This document shows positions 42,636 to 53,400 of a stretch of 64,000 nt of DNA, in pieces. Position 1 is the first letter of the stretch; each line of letters begins with the position of its first letter. The DNA comes from Adiantum capillus-veneris. Taxonomy: Eukaryota; Streptophyta; Polypodiopsida; Polypodiales; Pteridaceae. The DNA lies in contig CM043964.1 in the NCBI GenBank assembly GCA_014529385.2, forward strand, positions 104,273,587 through 104,337,586. The letters run 5' to 3'. Made by a program: the position numbers and the translations under genes. Below the pieces are notes generated by a model. The model saw only the letters and a list, made by a program, of their open reading frames with translations. It made no database searches and was not told where the DNA came from.

Positions 42636-43921
42636 AATTCATGCACCACCATATATGGGTCACCGAGGAATTCAATCCACACTCACTGCATGTCAAGATC
42701 TTTTTTTTTTTGGCCTGGAATGAAGCAGATATCACAAAATTTGTTTCAGAATGTTTGATATGTCAAAGAGTTAAACGTCATAATGGTAAGTCTTATGGTC
42801 TTTTAATGCCTCTCCCCATCCCTGCTAGTCCTTGGGAACAAATCTCCATGGATTTCATCACAGGACTCCCTACCACATCCTCACACAATGACATGATATG
42901 GACCATAGTGGACCGTTTTAGCAAACAAGCATACTTTGTACCCTGCAAAAAGACATTGTTTGCACCACAGGCTGCAAAGCTTTTCCTCCAAGCCATCTTC
43001 CCTTATCACGGCTTCCCCAAGGTCATTCTCTCCGACCGTGATGGACGCTTTTGCAATCATTTTTGGGTCGCCCTAGCCAAAAACTTAGGGTCTAAAATGG
43101 ATTTCACATTTGCATTTCACCCTAAAAGTAATGGTCAAACAGAAGCCACAAACAATACCATTATGGATCTTCTTCGATCTTATACCACTACCAATACTGC
43201 AAACTGGGACCAACACCTCCCTATGCTTCAATTTGCTTACAATAACACACCCCACTCATCCACAAACCGTGCACCTTTTGAAATTGTCTATGGGAAAAAA
43301 CTCCCTGTCCCTGTCTCCACTATTAGCATTGATGTCCCTGCGGCTGACACTTTAGCAAGAGATCACACACACATTTTACAAGAAGCCACAACTTGCATTA
43401 AACAAGCACAAGAACGATACATTACACAAGCCAATAAGAAACGAAGACCTGCACCTTTTAAAGAAAACGACCTTGTTTGGCTTAGAATAGAAAAACGACG
43501 CTTAAAAAGTGTAGAAAAACACCCTAAAGTGAAATTGGCCCCTAGATTTTATGGCCCATTCAAAATTCTTCAAAACATAAATGATAATGCGTTCCGCTTG
43601 GGCATTCCCTCACATTGGAAAATACACAACTCCTTCCATGTCAGTTTGCTGAGACCACACAAGGGACCTATTCCTGACACCCCTACCACAATTGACCCCC
43701 CCTTCATCGAGGACGATGAAGAAATTCTGACTCCCGAAATAATTTTAGATCATGACATGACCACTACCCATAGAGGAAACCAGTACATAAGATATTTGGT
43801 AAAATACAAAAACCATTCCTTAGAAGAGTGTCAATGGATCTCTGAGCAATCGCTAAGTCCACACTACCGTCACTTGATACTTGCATACCACACACCTAGA
43901 GACACATATTCGCCGATTTAG
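42636..43921 (+). pseudogene. Element Z integrase with C-terminal chromodomain
   Basis: The zinc site starts near 42655 (MGHRGIQSTL) and its Cys pair is in CLICQRVK. A T-run near 42700 and a base change near 42720 put these parts in different frames. The DDE core reads ISMDFITGLP, LSDRDGRF and HPKSNGQTEATN. The GPY block (APRFYGPFKIL) and NSFHVSLLRPH follow. The last ~70 residues (EILTPEIILDHDM, then YLVKYKNHSLEECQWI) form a chromodomain, the module that lets chromoviruses read histone marks. The 3' 410 codons are uninterrupted, so this is the youngest pol in the nest. Confidence 0.92.
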
Positions 43922-44160
43922 GCAATGCCTCTCTACTAGTGTAGATTCGCCGATCTAGGCAACACGAACTCAAAATCTAGATCCGTCGATTTAGGCAGCA
44001 TTAGTGCAGATCCGCCGATTTAGGCAGCATGAACATTGGTGTAGATCCGCCGATCTAGGCAACACCAAATTACTAGACCACTCCACCAGTGGCTGGCCAG
44101 CACGGTCGCTAGTTTGGTTTTGGTAACAATTGAGGACAATTGCTTTTCAACCCCGGGGTA
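43922..44160 (+). repeat. Element Z 3' untranslated part with short tandem repeats
   Basis: Five units of a ~30-base repeat with GTAGATYCGCCGATYTAGGCA follow the stop codon, in runs of under 20 identical bases (GCCGATTTAGGCA and variants). They end before TTGAGGACAATTGC, a motif often found before the 3' LTR of such elements. Confidence 0.75.
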
Positions 44161-44794
44161 TGTAATGGAATTGATATTTTGATGATATATTTGTGAAATA
44201 TTTGATATTCTGATGAAGCATTGCAATGTTGATTTGAATTGTGAAATATGATCACTTGTTGGGTGTTGTGTGAGCAGATCAGTGATTGGCACATGCTGGA
44301 CAATAAAGCGATAGCAGTTATCCGGAATAAAGCTGCCACCATTGGATTTTCTATGGCAAGCCTTAGTATTTATGGTTTAGTTATAAGTTGAGATGTAGAC
44401 AGCTATGATTAATTACATTGAGCTCTTTATGAGCCAGGACTATTTTATGCCCAAGTGTGAATTGAATGTAGCTCATTTTTGAGCATGAAATTTTCTATAA
44501 ATAAAATACGTGCAAGAGGGACATGCTCACTCTTGCACGGGGGGAGATTGTACCCAGTGCTTGTGTCTTGTTCTCTCCTCTCTTCTCTCTCGCCATGCCG
44601 GTGTAGCACTTCGCTCTAGGAGGTGTGCCTGCACGTGTTCTTTCGCTCTCTCTCGCTCTCTATCTCTCTCTGTTTGTGTACGACTTGATCGTATACTCAC
44701 AGGCTTTGTCAGGTATGCGTAATTGCGGTGTTTTGTTGTTTCCATCATGCTATTCGAGGTATTTTGCAGGGATGCTACGCTCCCGTCTGTAGCA
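44161..44794 (+). repeat. Element Z 3' LTR
   Basis: 634 bp, ends CTGTAGCA; TATA box at 44496-44503. Confidence 0.93.
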
Positions 44795-44799
44795 TGTTT

Positions 44800-45411
44800 G
44801 ATGCGTCGTAACTTGCTTAAAATATCTGTAGGAGTTTTCTCCTTCCGGAATCTTTGTAGAAAATCCAAACTAAGTGCAGCATAAGTAGGAAAGTGAGCCA
44901 TACCATATTGGTTGAGCCAGCTCATGGCCTTGCCTTCCAAGGTAGCTGAAAATTGCTGTAATTTTATAGGATCTGGAAACATCACCTGGTATCCACTTGC
45001 TTGCCAGCAGGTTTCAAATTGTGCTACATGACAATCTGCATCCTCTTTGGGCTTCCCTCTGAATTTGGCGAATTTGATATGTGGATTAGGAGGTGGTTGA
45101 GCCGTGGGGATGGGATTTGGGATTCTTACAGGTCTTTACCTGCCACATCCTCTCAATGGGTCAAATTGGAGTCGCCTTCTACTTCGTGCAGGTCCTCCTG
45201 TCAAGAGTAGTGGCCCCACAAGTTGCCTCACTGCCCTGTCCTCTGCTTCTCCAGAACCCTCCTCCCCAGAATTTACCAGCCGTTCTTGAGGTGGTAGACA
45301 ATTTTCTTCATCTACAATTACATCCTCATAGTGGAATGGATCTATATTGCCTGCTCTAGCTAGACTCCGTGTGTAATATATACGAGAGTGTCTTCTACCT
45401 CGCTCGGACAT
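44800..45411 (-). pseudogene. Element Y Gag, N-terminal part
   Basis: Starts near 45411 with MSERGRRHSR and an Arg-rich, Pro-containing region. A frame change near 45140 is followed from 44985 by the capsid block FPDPIKLQQFSATLEGKA, reduced here to its key parts QFSATLEGKAMSWLNQY and FLQRFRKEKTP. It is cut at 44799 by element Z and continues at 39611. Confidence 0.85.
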
Positions 45412-45487
45412 GCATTATCACCAGAATGCGATTCATGAACCGAAGAATAATACGTGATAACTGCATACGTCCTCAGCCACGAGAACT

Positions 45488-45505
45488 GAACCCGCAGGAT
45501 CGCCA
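45488..45505 (-). other. Element Y primer-binding site
   Basis: On the minus strand TGGCGATCCTGCGGGTTC begins four bases inside the right LTR end. It confirms the minus orientation. I have not assigned the tRNA. Confidence 0.75.
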
Positions 45506-45509
45506 AATG

Positions 45510-45896
45510 TGTTGTGGTTCATCAACACAGGAAATGCATAGTGCATCACAATTCTTTCAGCATCTCATAACTCGGAAATAATACACAGAAGTACTAACAT
45601 CATTCTGAAGGTAAGAGATAGAAGGAATTGATAACTTAGAATTAAGATAACAAGAGTGCTTCATTGATCAAGAAGAGCTACAACATCTCTGAATACAACT
45701 GCGCCATCAAAACTCCCAGAACCGACTTATAACCATCATACAAAACAGACTGGTAATAACAACCTCAGTCTTGATATATCATAACTGTTAAATATTCAAT
45801 TTAAACAACATCCGACTAACTATGATCCAACTAGCTATATCCGATGAAGCACTTCCGACTAACTACTAAATTGGTACTCTGATATGCCTGTCAACA
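45510..45896 (-). repeat. Right LTR of element Y (5' LTR in its own sense)
   Basis: 387 bp, ends TGTCAACA on the plus strand, followed by CGAGA. Confidence 0.92.
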
Positions 45897-45901
45897 CGAG
45901 A

Positions 45902-46331
45902 GCCACCACGACCTAGGAGAGTCTTGTAATGTTGGAATTGCGGAGAGTCTGGAGATGGGATGTATAATTGTCCTTGGTCCCATGGGGATCCAGGGAGACC
46001 TAACTTGAATTACCCAATGATGAATGTAGGTGAAGGAACTAGTCAACAACCACAGCTTCTACAAAGGCCAAATGGAGCAAGACCACCTCCATGAGGAGTG
46101 GAAGGAGTTACACCTTTGCCAGACCCAAATGTGCATGTGGTAGAGGTGACAAATTCCAATGACGTGGACATGGAAGCAAATGGCATTAAGCGTGGCTGTG
46201 GAAAAGGTAAGGAGAAAGAAGGAGTCACGTCACAAAGTGATCATGGATGAGAAAAGAAGGCAAAGGAGACCAAGGAAACCAAGAGCATTGGAAGTCGTAT
46301 CAACCTCCAAGACTTCCCTCTTGGACATGGT
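45902..46331 (+). pseudogene. Element X Gag, zinc knuckle and linker
   Basis: The knuckle is CWNCGESGDGMYNC, in which the essential His of the W copy (CWNCGESGHGMYNC) is Asp. A TAA just before it and TGAs near 46094 and 46249 replace CAA and CGA codons of W. The rest is a Gly/Lys-rich linker leading to protease. Confidence 0.88.
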
Positions 46332-46919
46332 GTGGCTTCGTACAACTTGTTGGAAGACATGAGAGGTAAGGGTCCTGATATCTCATGGCCTCAATTTCTT
46401 GCATTATGTCCACAAGTTATGAGGGATTTAACAAGGGCAGTTAGCACTAGGAGAAAGGTAAAAGAGAGTGTGCCTGTTGTAAAAATTACACAAGCTAAAA
46501 TGAATGAGGATATTACACATGTTCTAGATTGTTACATCAAAGGAAGATTGGTTAGGAAAGGTCTAGTGGATGGGGGTGCACAAATTTGCATCATGACAGA
46601 GGGACTCATGCAAAGACTAGGCATGCACATCCATGAGACACCTGAAATCAAAGTCAAGATGGCAAACATTAGCAAGGCTAGGTGTGTAGGCATTTGTAAA
46701 AATGTCTTTGTAGAGGCCTTTGGCATTAAGAAGGCGGTGGATTTTTATGTTATGTCGATGAAGGGAAGTGGTTATCCATTTATCTTAGGAAGACCATGGC
46801 TAATGAAAATGCGATATTTGCAGGATCGGGAGAGTGAAAAATTAATTTTCAGGAATGACATTCATAAGAAGGTTGTCTTTGACATGAAGGAGCAACGCCA
46901 AGAGGAGCTCCATGAATAA
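46332..46919 (+). pseudogene. Element X aspartic protease
   Basis: About 195 open codons. The active site is in GLVDGGAQICIMTE and the fold ends with FILGRPWLMK, the ILGR-type C-terminal block. The upstream part (NLLEDMRGKGPDISWPQFL) is shared with W. A TAA at 46917 and a TGA at 46930 interrupt the link to RT. Confidence 0.9.
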
Positions 46920-46934
46920 TCCTCTTAAAGTGAG

Positions 46935-48329
46935 ATGGAAGAAGATTGGACCGATAACACTTCAGAAGAAGAAAGTAGCGGCAGCATTACTGAAGAGGAG
47001 TCTTCCATCAAAGTCATGGGTGTAAGGTTTAAGTCAACCAACCAAGAGACCTCTTGTCAAGGTTTGGAGGAGGTAGGTTCCCAAGATAACCAAAATGTGG
47101 AAGATGAAGGAATGTTAGAAGGTATATTGTCTACAACACTTACAAAGGATGAAAGACAAGAGTTCAAAGGTGTGTTAAGGAAATTTCCTAAGCTTTTTGC
47201 TAAAGACTACACCGACGTGCGTGGAGTAGATGATGTTCAACACAAGATAAAGCTAAAGCCAGAGGCCAACCCTAAAGCTCAAAAGCTACGAAGGCTAGGA
47301 GTCATCAAGGAGCAGGCTCTACTTAAGGAGGTAAGAAAGCTTCTAGCAACAGTAGGTTTCATTTATCTAGTGGATTATTTAGAGTGGGTCTCTCCCGTTG
47401 TTGTCACTCCCAAGAAAAACAGTAAGTGGAGGGTGTGTGTGGACTACCATCCACTAAATGAGGCAACAAAAAGAGATCACTTTCCCCTCCCATTTCAGGA
47501 TGAGATACTAAATGAAGTATCTGGTCATGAAAAGTACACCGTATGTGATGGCTACTCACGTTACTTTCAAATAGGTATCACATTGGAGGATCAGTTGAAA
47601 ACAACCTTCATCACTCCTTGGGGTTGTTATGCTTTCTGATTCATGCCATTTGGCCTGACAAAAGCTCTTGAAACTTTCCAACATTTCATGAACATGGTGC
47701 TTCAAGCATTCTTTGGAAAGTCAATTAGGGTGTTCATTGATGATTTTTGCATTTATAGCTCAAAATCATTGCATCTACAAAGGGTAGAAGAAGGATTGAA
47801 GAAGCTTTATGAAATGGGAGGTCAAGTCAACCCCGACAAGTGCCACATAGGTGAGGATGAAGTGATCTTGCTTGGCCACAAGGTTTCCTATAAAGGTAAT
47901 GAGGTGGATCCTTCAAAGGCAAAGGCTCTTATTGAGCTACTGTCATCGAAGAGTCTTAAAGAGGTCATCTCATTCATTCAAAAGGTGAAGTATATGTCAC
48001 GCTTCATTCACTTAGCCTTAGAGTTACTTCACCCTTTGCAAAAGTTGACACAACAAGTCGAGTTTGTTTGGTCTGATGAGCTTGAAGAATATTTTTGTAA
48101 CATCAAATTCATTCTGTCAGAGCTACCAACACTTATGCCTCCTTGTTGGGAGTACAAATTCTTTGTTAGCTCTAGTGTTGGGAAAGAAACAATCGGTGTT
48201 GTTTTTCTACAACAAGATCCCCACAGTACTAGGATGCGACCCATCTATTTTTCTAGTAGGGTCATGAATGCCTTGGAGAGAGGCTACACGGAGGGAGAAC
48301 TCATGATGCTTTCTCTCATGTTTCAGTGA
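46935..48329 (+). pseudogene. Element X reverse transcriptase and first RNase H
   Basis: An acidic spacer precedes RT: WVSPVVVTPKK, VCVDYHPLNEATKRDHFP and YSRYFQIGI, then the catalytic VFIDDFCIYSS. A TGA at 47637 replaces an Arg codon that W keeps as AGA. The first RNase H follows (FFVSSSVGKETIGVVFLQQD, where the usual catalytic Asp of F.V.D is Ser) and YTEGELMMLSL. A one-base loss near 48322 ends the frame. The degenerate first RNase H and a second one downstream match the dual-RNase H layout known from the Tat/Ogre group of plant gypsy elements. Confidence 0.9.
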
Positions 48330-48976
48330 GAAAGTTTAGATCCTACTTGCTACCAAAACCTTTTGTAATTCTCACTACAAAAAATTTGTTCCCTTGGGTG
48401 TCATCTCAGATGAATCTTAGTACTAGGATCTCAAAGTGGATTATGGAGTTGCAAGAGTTTCAATACTCTTTCAAGGTAGAAGATAGTGTGCGTGCACAAT
48501 TGGCAAGTATTCTCACTTATAGGGTGCATGAAAAGGATATTAAGGTTCCTGAAGTAAAGACCCTACCATTGTCACCACCTAAAAGTATTCCTAATGCTTT
48601 TACCCTGTTCTTTGATAAAGCTTTTCGATGAGTCACACGAAAAGCAGGGGGAGGGCTAGTGTTGTTTAACTCAAGTGGAGAGGTGGTCATGAAAGAGAAG
48701 GTCAATCTACCAGGTTCAACTAGCAATAATGAAGCAGAATACGACACACTACTTCATGGTTTGAAGATGTGCATTAGTCAAGGTATACAACCTCTCATGG
48801 TAAAGGGAGATGCACTTCCCATTGTAAAGCAAATCATAGGCATTTGGGCATGCAAGAATGAAAGCCTCGGGACAAAGGTTCATGCCACTCGTAGATTGTT
48901 TAATCAGTTTGAAAAAGTGCAACTATATCATATTCCTAAGAAACAAAATGAAGATGCTGATTTACTTGCACAATAA
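48330..48976 (+). pseudogene. Element X second RNase H (archaeal-type, aRNH)
   Basis: After the end of the tether (KPFVILTTKNLFPWV) a second RNase H starts near 48596: FTLFFDKAF (FFDGAF in W), AGGGLVLFN, STSNNEAEYDTLLHGL and VKGDALPIVKQI, then HIPKKQNEDADLLAQ. D, E, D catalytic positions are recognisable. Stops at 48629 (TGA for CGA) and 48974 (TAA for CAA) kill it. An extra RNase H of this type is characteristic of the Tat lineage. Confidence 0.88.
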
Positions 48977-50356
48977 GCAGCTACATGTGTTCAGAAAGGA
49001 GTGCAGGTCATCATGGTGGAAGCAGTTGTCAAGCAACCCAGATACCAGGGGTTGGAGTCATTGGCTCCCATTATTGGCTACATTTTGGAGGGCGAGTTTC
49101 CACAAGACTTCACTAAAACTCAAAAAAGGAGACTCTTGAAGAAGGAAAGTTTCTATCTCTTCCTAGAAGGATCCCTCTATCAGAGAGGGAAGGGTCAAGT
49201 GTGCAGAAGAGTACCAACTATTGAGGAAATTCCAGCCATTTTAAAAGGTTTGCATGAAGAGGCATGTTGTGGTCATTTTGCCCAAGAATTAACTGTGAAG
49301 AAGATTTTTCTTGCGGGGTATGTTTGGCCAAGATTGCATGTGGATGTCCAACATTGGTGTAAAAGTAGTCACAACTATCAGGTAAATGGAAATAAAAGGT
49401 TGGTGCATGGTACAAGGCAAATAGTGCTTGAAAATGGAGCCTTTGAAACGTGGGGCATTGATTCTATGGGTCCACTGCCTAGAACAAAGAATGGTAAACT
49501 CTACATTCTAGTGGCTATGGACTACATGACTAGGTGGGTAGAGGCTCAAAGTATGGCAAGGGTAAATGGGAAAACAGTGAGCACGTTTGTCTACACTAAT
49601 ATTTGTTGTAGATTCGGCACACCTCTGGAGATTGTTTTTGATAATGGTCCAGGGTTCAAGAAGGGTTTACTCATAGAAGTTTGTGAAGAGCTTCACATTC
49701 TACATCGTCATAGCACACCCTACTACCCACAGTTAAATGGTTTGGTGGAGAAGGCTAATGGTGTCATTGTAGGCATCATTAGGAAGATGGTGCAAAACAA
49801 GACAAAGCTGTGGGATGACTTCTTGGATGGTGCCTTGTGGGCGTATCGAGCCACGTATAGGGAAGCCACATAGTTCACACGAATTCACTTGGTCTATGGT
49901 CAAGAGGCTTTGCAGCCTATCGAGCTCAACATTTCAATGATACGGCTTCATGGCGGAGGTGCAGAAGATGATCAAGAGGTATGGATGGATCGACTTCTTA
50001 CACTAGTGGAGCTTGAGTGGAAAAGAGAAGCAGCCTATGAGTGCTACAAGAGGAAAGCTACACAGGCGAAGGAGAAGCTTGACAAGAAACTGAAGGAGAA
50101 AGGCATCAATGAAAGAGATCTTGTGCTGAGGTATGACAATCGACTCGATAATGGTTTTGATGCCAAGTTTGAAACTAGATGGCAAGGACCATACATAGTC
50201 AAGAAGGCTTTCAATTCAAGTTACTATCAACTTATGGACTTGAATGGGAAAGAGCACTCTATGAAGGTAAACGGGTATCTCTTGAAGACCTATTTGAGTC
50301 GCCTTCTACCAAAGGATCTACCAAAGATCTGTCCAAAAGGCAGCTATCTCATATAA
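48977..50356 (+). pseudogene. Element X integrase
   Basis: The zinc site is damaged: HEEACCGHF keeps both His, but the Cys pair reads KSSHNYQ where W has KSCHNCH. The DDE core is WGIDSMGP, VFDNGPGF and YYPQLNGLVEKAN. A TAG at 49871 precedes the C-terminal part (LVYGQEALQPIELN, then ETRWQGPYIVKKAF and LSRLLPKDLP). The same 3' end is found, truncated, at 4134-4918. Confidence 0.93.
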
Positions 50357-50505
50357 GTATTGTTCCATGAAGCATGAGTGTAAGTCCAACCAAAATGCTA
50401 AGTGGCCGAACAATGAAGATCTCATCAAGGACTCTGAAGCACTCTCTTTGTAAAAGATGCTCTATGATGGTACATGAATATAACATCATCATGGGGGAGG
50501 GCTAA
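50357..50505 (+). other. 3' untranslated region and polypurine tract (50492-50501) of X
   Basis: TGGGGGAGGG at 50492-50501 stands just before the LTR B start at 50506. Confidence 0.8.
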
Positions 50506-52094
50506 TGATAGCCGTTTTTTGGCTCTCTGTAATCACCATGGTGAGTTATTTCACCCTACCAAAATCACCTAAACATTGTGGCTATTCTTACCTTTTCACT
50601 GTACATAGGCGTGTGTGAGCTAGGGAATTTTTCCCATATCTTCCTAAAACCCTCAGCTAGCTAGTCATTGGGCTATTTGAGCCAAAAAAAAAACAAAATT
50701 TAAAAAATAAAATATACTATGGCCCAATTGTGTGTATATATTTCATTGTACATAGGGCCTAAATATAGGGAATTTTCATAATTATTTTGGTATTTATTTA
50801 AATAGTTCTACCTGGGTGTACGTTATTTTCTTATATATGCTATGTACATTTACTCACCATTACCATAATATTTTTACCTATGTATTCTATAAAAATAATT
50901 TCACGTAATCTTCTCTTATTTTTGGTGTGAATACACTCCAATGAAAAACATCAAAAATACCTTTCACCATCAGTCCACACTAAATTCCTATTTCCTAGAG
51001 GTATTTTTTCTTATCTCTTGTAAATACACTTCAATAAAAACAAATGAGGGTCCCCACATTTGATTCCTTATATTTTCATATATCTCTTTTTTTCATTTTA
51101 TATTTATATATAGCTGATACTATTCTAGATTCCATAAATTGTTTATATATACTAGCCTGTTTTTTCCCATCATATCCATGTATTATATTTGTGCATAATC
51201 CACAACCATGCAAAATTTCAAACCCCTAAGAATCAATTAGGTCATGCTCTAACGCAAGGAGGGGCTCACCTTTGGAGCCATATGCAAATTCAACAAAAGG
51301 GGGGCCACTGAAGACTTTTTTCTGAAGAAAAACAGGTATTTTGGTGGGATTTTTTATATCCATCTCCACTCCAAATTTGAAGCGGTGGCCAAAAGAGAAA
51401 ATGTGGACCTAGAGCTGAATAGTCACCTCAAAACTTTTGGTGATGTTTGGAGCAACCACGGGTGAGCGAGGATTTTTTGAGTGGACCCCAGTCTGCCCAC
51501 TTTTCTCACAAGTAGCCCATAGAATTCTCTCACCTCTTTCCACATTTCTACACACACACACACACTCATTCCTCTCAATATCTCACTCAAACCTACACCT
51601 TCCGTGGTTTCTCTAACCTTCTTCACCATTAGCATCCCCTCTTACTCCCATAGCTCTATATGAGCTCTCCATGTACATACACTATCTCTATGCCTCTCTC
51701 TATTACTTCCAAAGTACAATTCCATCTTACCCCTTCTCTATATACATAAAATTCAGCATGTAAACCATGCTTAACCTTTGCAAATCAAGAGATCTCATCG
51801 ACCAAATTGCCATTTTCATCGTGGTAAAACCTTGGCGGCAGTGGCGTAAAGAAGAGAAGATAAAGAAGAAGATCGATAGTCATTTTGAGAACCTACACAA
51901 GTAAGTCAAAAACTTCTTCAAGCTTCACCATCACAAAGATTTCCTCACTTCATTCAACCATCCACCCCATTTTACCCATTGTAAATATATCATCAACTTT
52001 CTAGTGATTACTAACACTAACCACTAACATACTAACACAAAATAGCCATTGACATAACCATAAAAGACACCTCACCTAAAGACATGTGCATAGT

Positions 52095-52129
<35 letters not shown>

Positions 52130-53141
52130 CTTCCTTAAAACTCTACTTTCACCTTATCTACCATCAATAATGCTATCTTTTGAGCCCACATCCATGACTC
52201 AAGCAGACAAAGAAGGCCCGCAATGTTTTGATATTCGAAAAAATCATAATCTTGATTTGTTAGCTTGTAAATTAGGATTTCCAATAATCTTAATGAGGGG
52301 TCTCCAACCTGTAAATAGGCCCCTCTCCTTCTCGTAAAACAACCTCCAATATCTCACATAGCCCCCCAACTCTCTATGCGTGAGGAGAGACTTAAGTGTA
52401 GCAACCACTTTGTGAGCTTCACTCTTGGTGTGAGAAAAGCTTTCAAGCTACACATTGCAAGTGAGAGAGCGTGAGTTCAAAATCTCAAAACCACTATTGT
52501 ATATGTTTCTCCATCATGAATGAATTGAGGTTTGGTGTTTCAAAGGCATGATGCGATGTTCAAATTTTCATCCTTCCACTTGTGTGATACGGTTTAGTGA
52601 ATTCAAGGTGACTTGTGTATTTTGAGTTCTATCATTTGATCTTGTTTTAGAAAGTGTTTAAGTGTGTTTTCATTGCCAATTTTGTGTCCATTGTAAGAGG
52701 GTCTTGTGGTGAGAGGTCTCCCACAGCCTAAGATAGTGTGTGTGTGTGTTGGCAATGTTTAGCATTCACTAAGCATTGAGTGAGTGAGTTTTCTAAAACT
52801 CCACGATAGCAACATAATGAACCATCTCCATTTGCAAGTCACAAATAAGGTATTACACAAGATCCATTCCTCTCTCTCTTCCCTTTGCTCTAGCTCTCTC
52901 TGATCCATTTTGTGTGAGGTTGCTTGTGTGTGTTTTGTGGCGCATCTTCTTGGTTGTGCCAAAATCTCTCTTGCATCCTAGTTCGCATACCATAACTAGG
53001 TGGTGCCCCTTCGCTTGTTTGGCTGTGGGTTTGTTTTTGTTGTTTCTTGCTTGTGGTTGCCCCAGCCCCAATTGAGCAGCACGGGAGCCTTGAGAGGTGT
53101 TTAGAGGTCGCCTCTATTATCTCCTGCCACGGACGGCCTCA
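50506..53141 (+). repeat. Gypsy LTR B (3' LTR of element X)
   Basis: 2636 bp from TGATAGCCGTTTTTTGGC to GGCCTCA. It is uninterrupted where LTR A carries the CACTA element and so gives the empty-site sequence. Its TATA equivalent reads TGTAAATA near 52310. The five bases after it (ACATC) do not match those before LTR A (TCTAA), as expected if LTR A is a shared central LTR. Confidence 0.93.
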
Positions 53142-53400
53142 ACATCAATGGTGCCGGATGGCTATTTGAAGCCAGAATTTTGAGATTGTCATGGGGAAGT
53201 TGTATTATGGCACAATAGTGGATGTCGTGCTAAGATGTGTCCTACCACAGGAACAAGGATCTGTTTTGGAGGAGGTTCATACAGGCATTACAGGGGGCCA
53301 CTTTGTAGCTTTGATCACAGTAACGAAAGTGCTACAACCTGGATTATGGTGGCCAACGTTGTTTCAAGATGCGAGGGGTTTCGTACAACACATGTCCCTT
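53142..53400 (+). pseudogene. Gypsy integrase zinc-finger fragment
   Basis: Plus-strand scrap reading RCVLPQEQGSVLEEVHTG, TGGHF and QPGLWWPTLFQDARGF, the HHCC region of a gypsy integrase close in style to that of element Y (GGHFSGDITGKKIL, then GLWWPTVLKDA). It ends at about 53400, where sequence of another gypsy pol on the opposite strand begins. Confidence 0.8.

Larger units (their letters stand above)
39617..44794 (+). mobile_element. Ty3/gypsy chromovirus element Z, internally deleted
   Basis: LTRs 39617-40249 and 44161-44794 (633 and 634 bp) start TGTAATGGAATTG and end CTGTAGCA. Flanks TGCTT (39612) and TGTTT (44795) are target copies with one mismatch. The interior has an initiator-Met primer site, a gag start and an integrase with chromodomain, but protease, RT and RNase H are gone. 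It lies in the gag of element Y. Confidence 0.93.
31831..45896 (-). mobile_element. Ty3/gypsy element Y (minus strand), hosting element Z
   Basis: LTRs of 372 bp (31831-32202) and 387 bp (45510-45896) carry TGTTGTGG at their left ends and TCAACA at their right ends. Target copies are CGATA (31826-31830) and CGAGA (45897-45901), one mismatch. The interior reads right to left: primer site, gag, protease, RT, RNase H, integrase, then a long extra ORF. Element Z is nested in its gag. It has a single RNase H, unlike X and W, so it is a different gypsy lineage. Confidence 0.93.
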
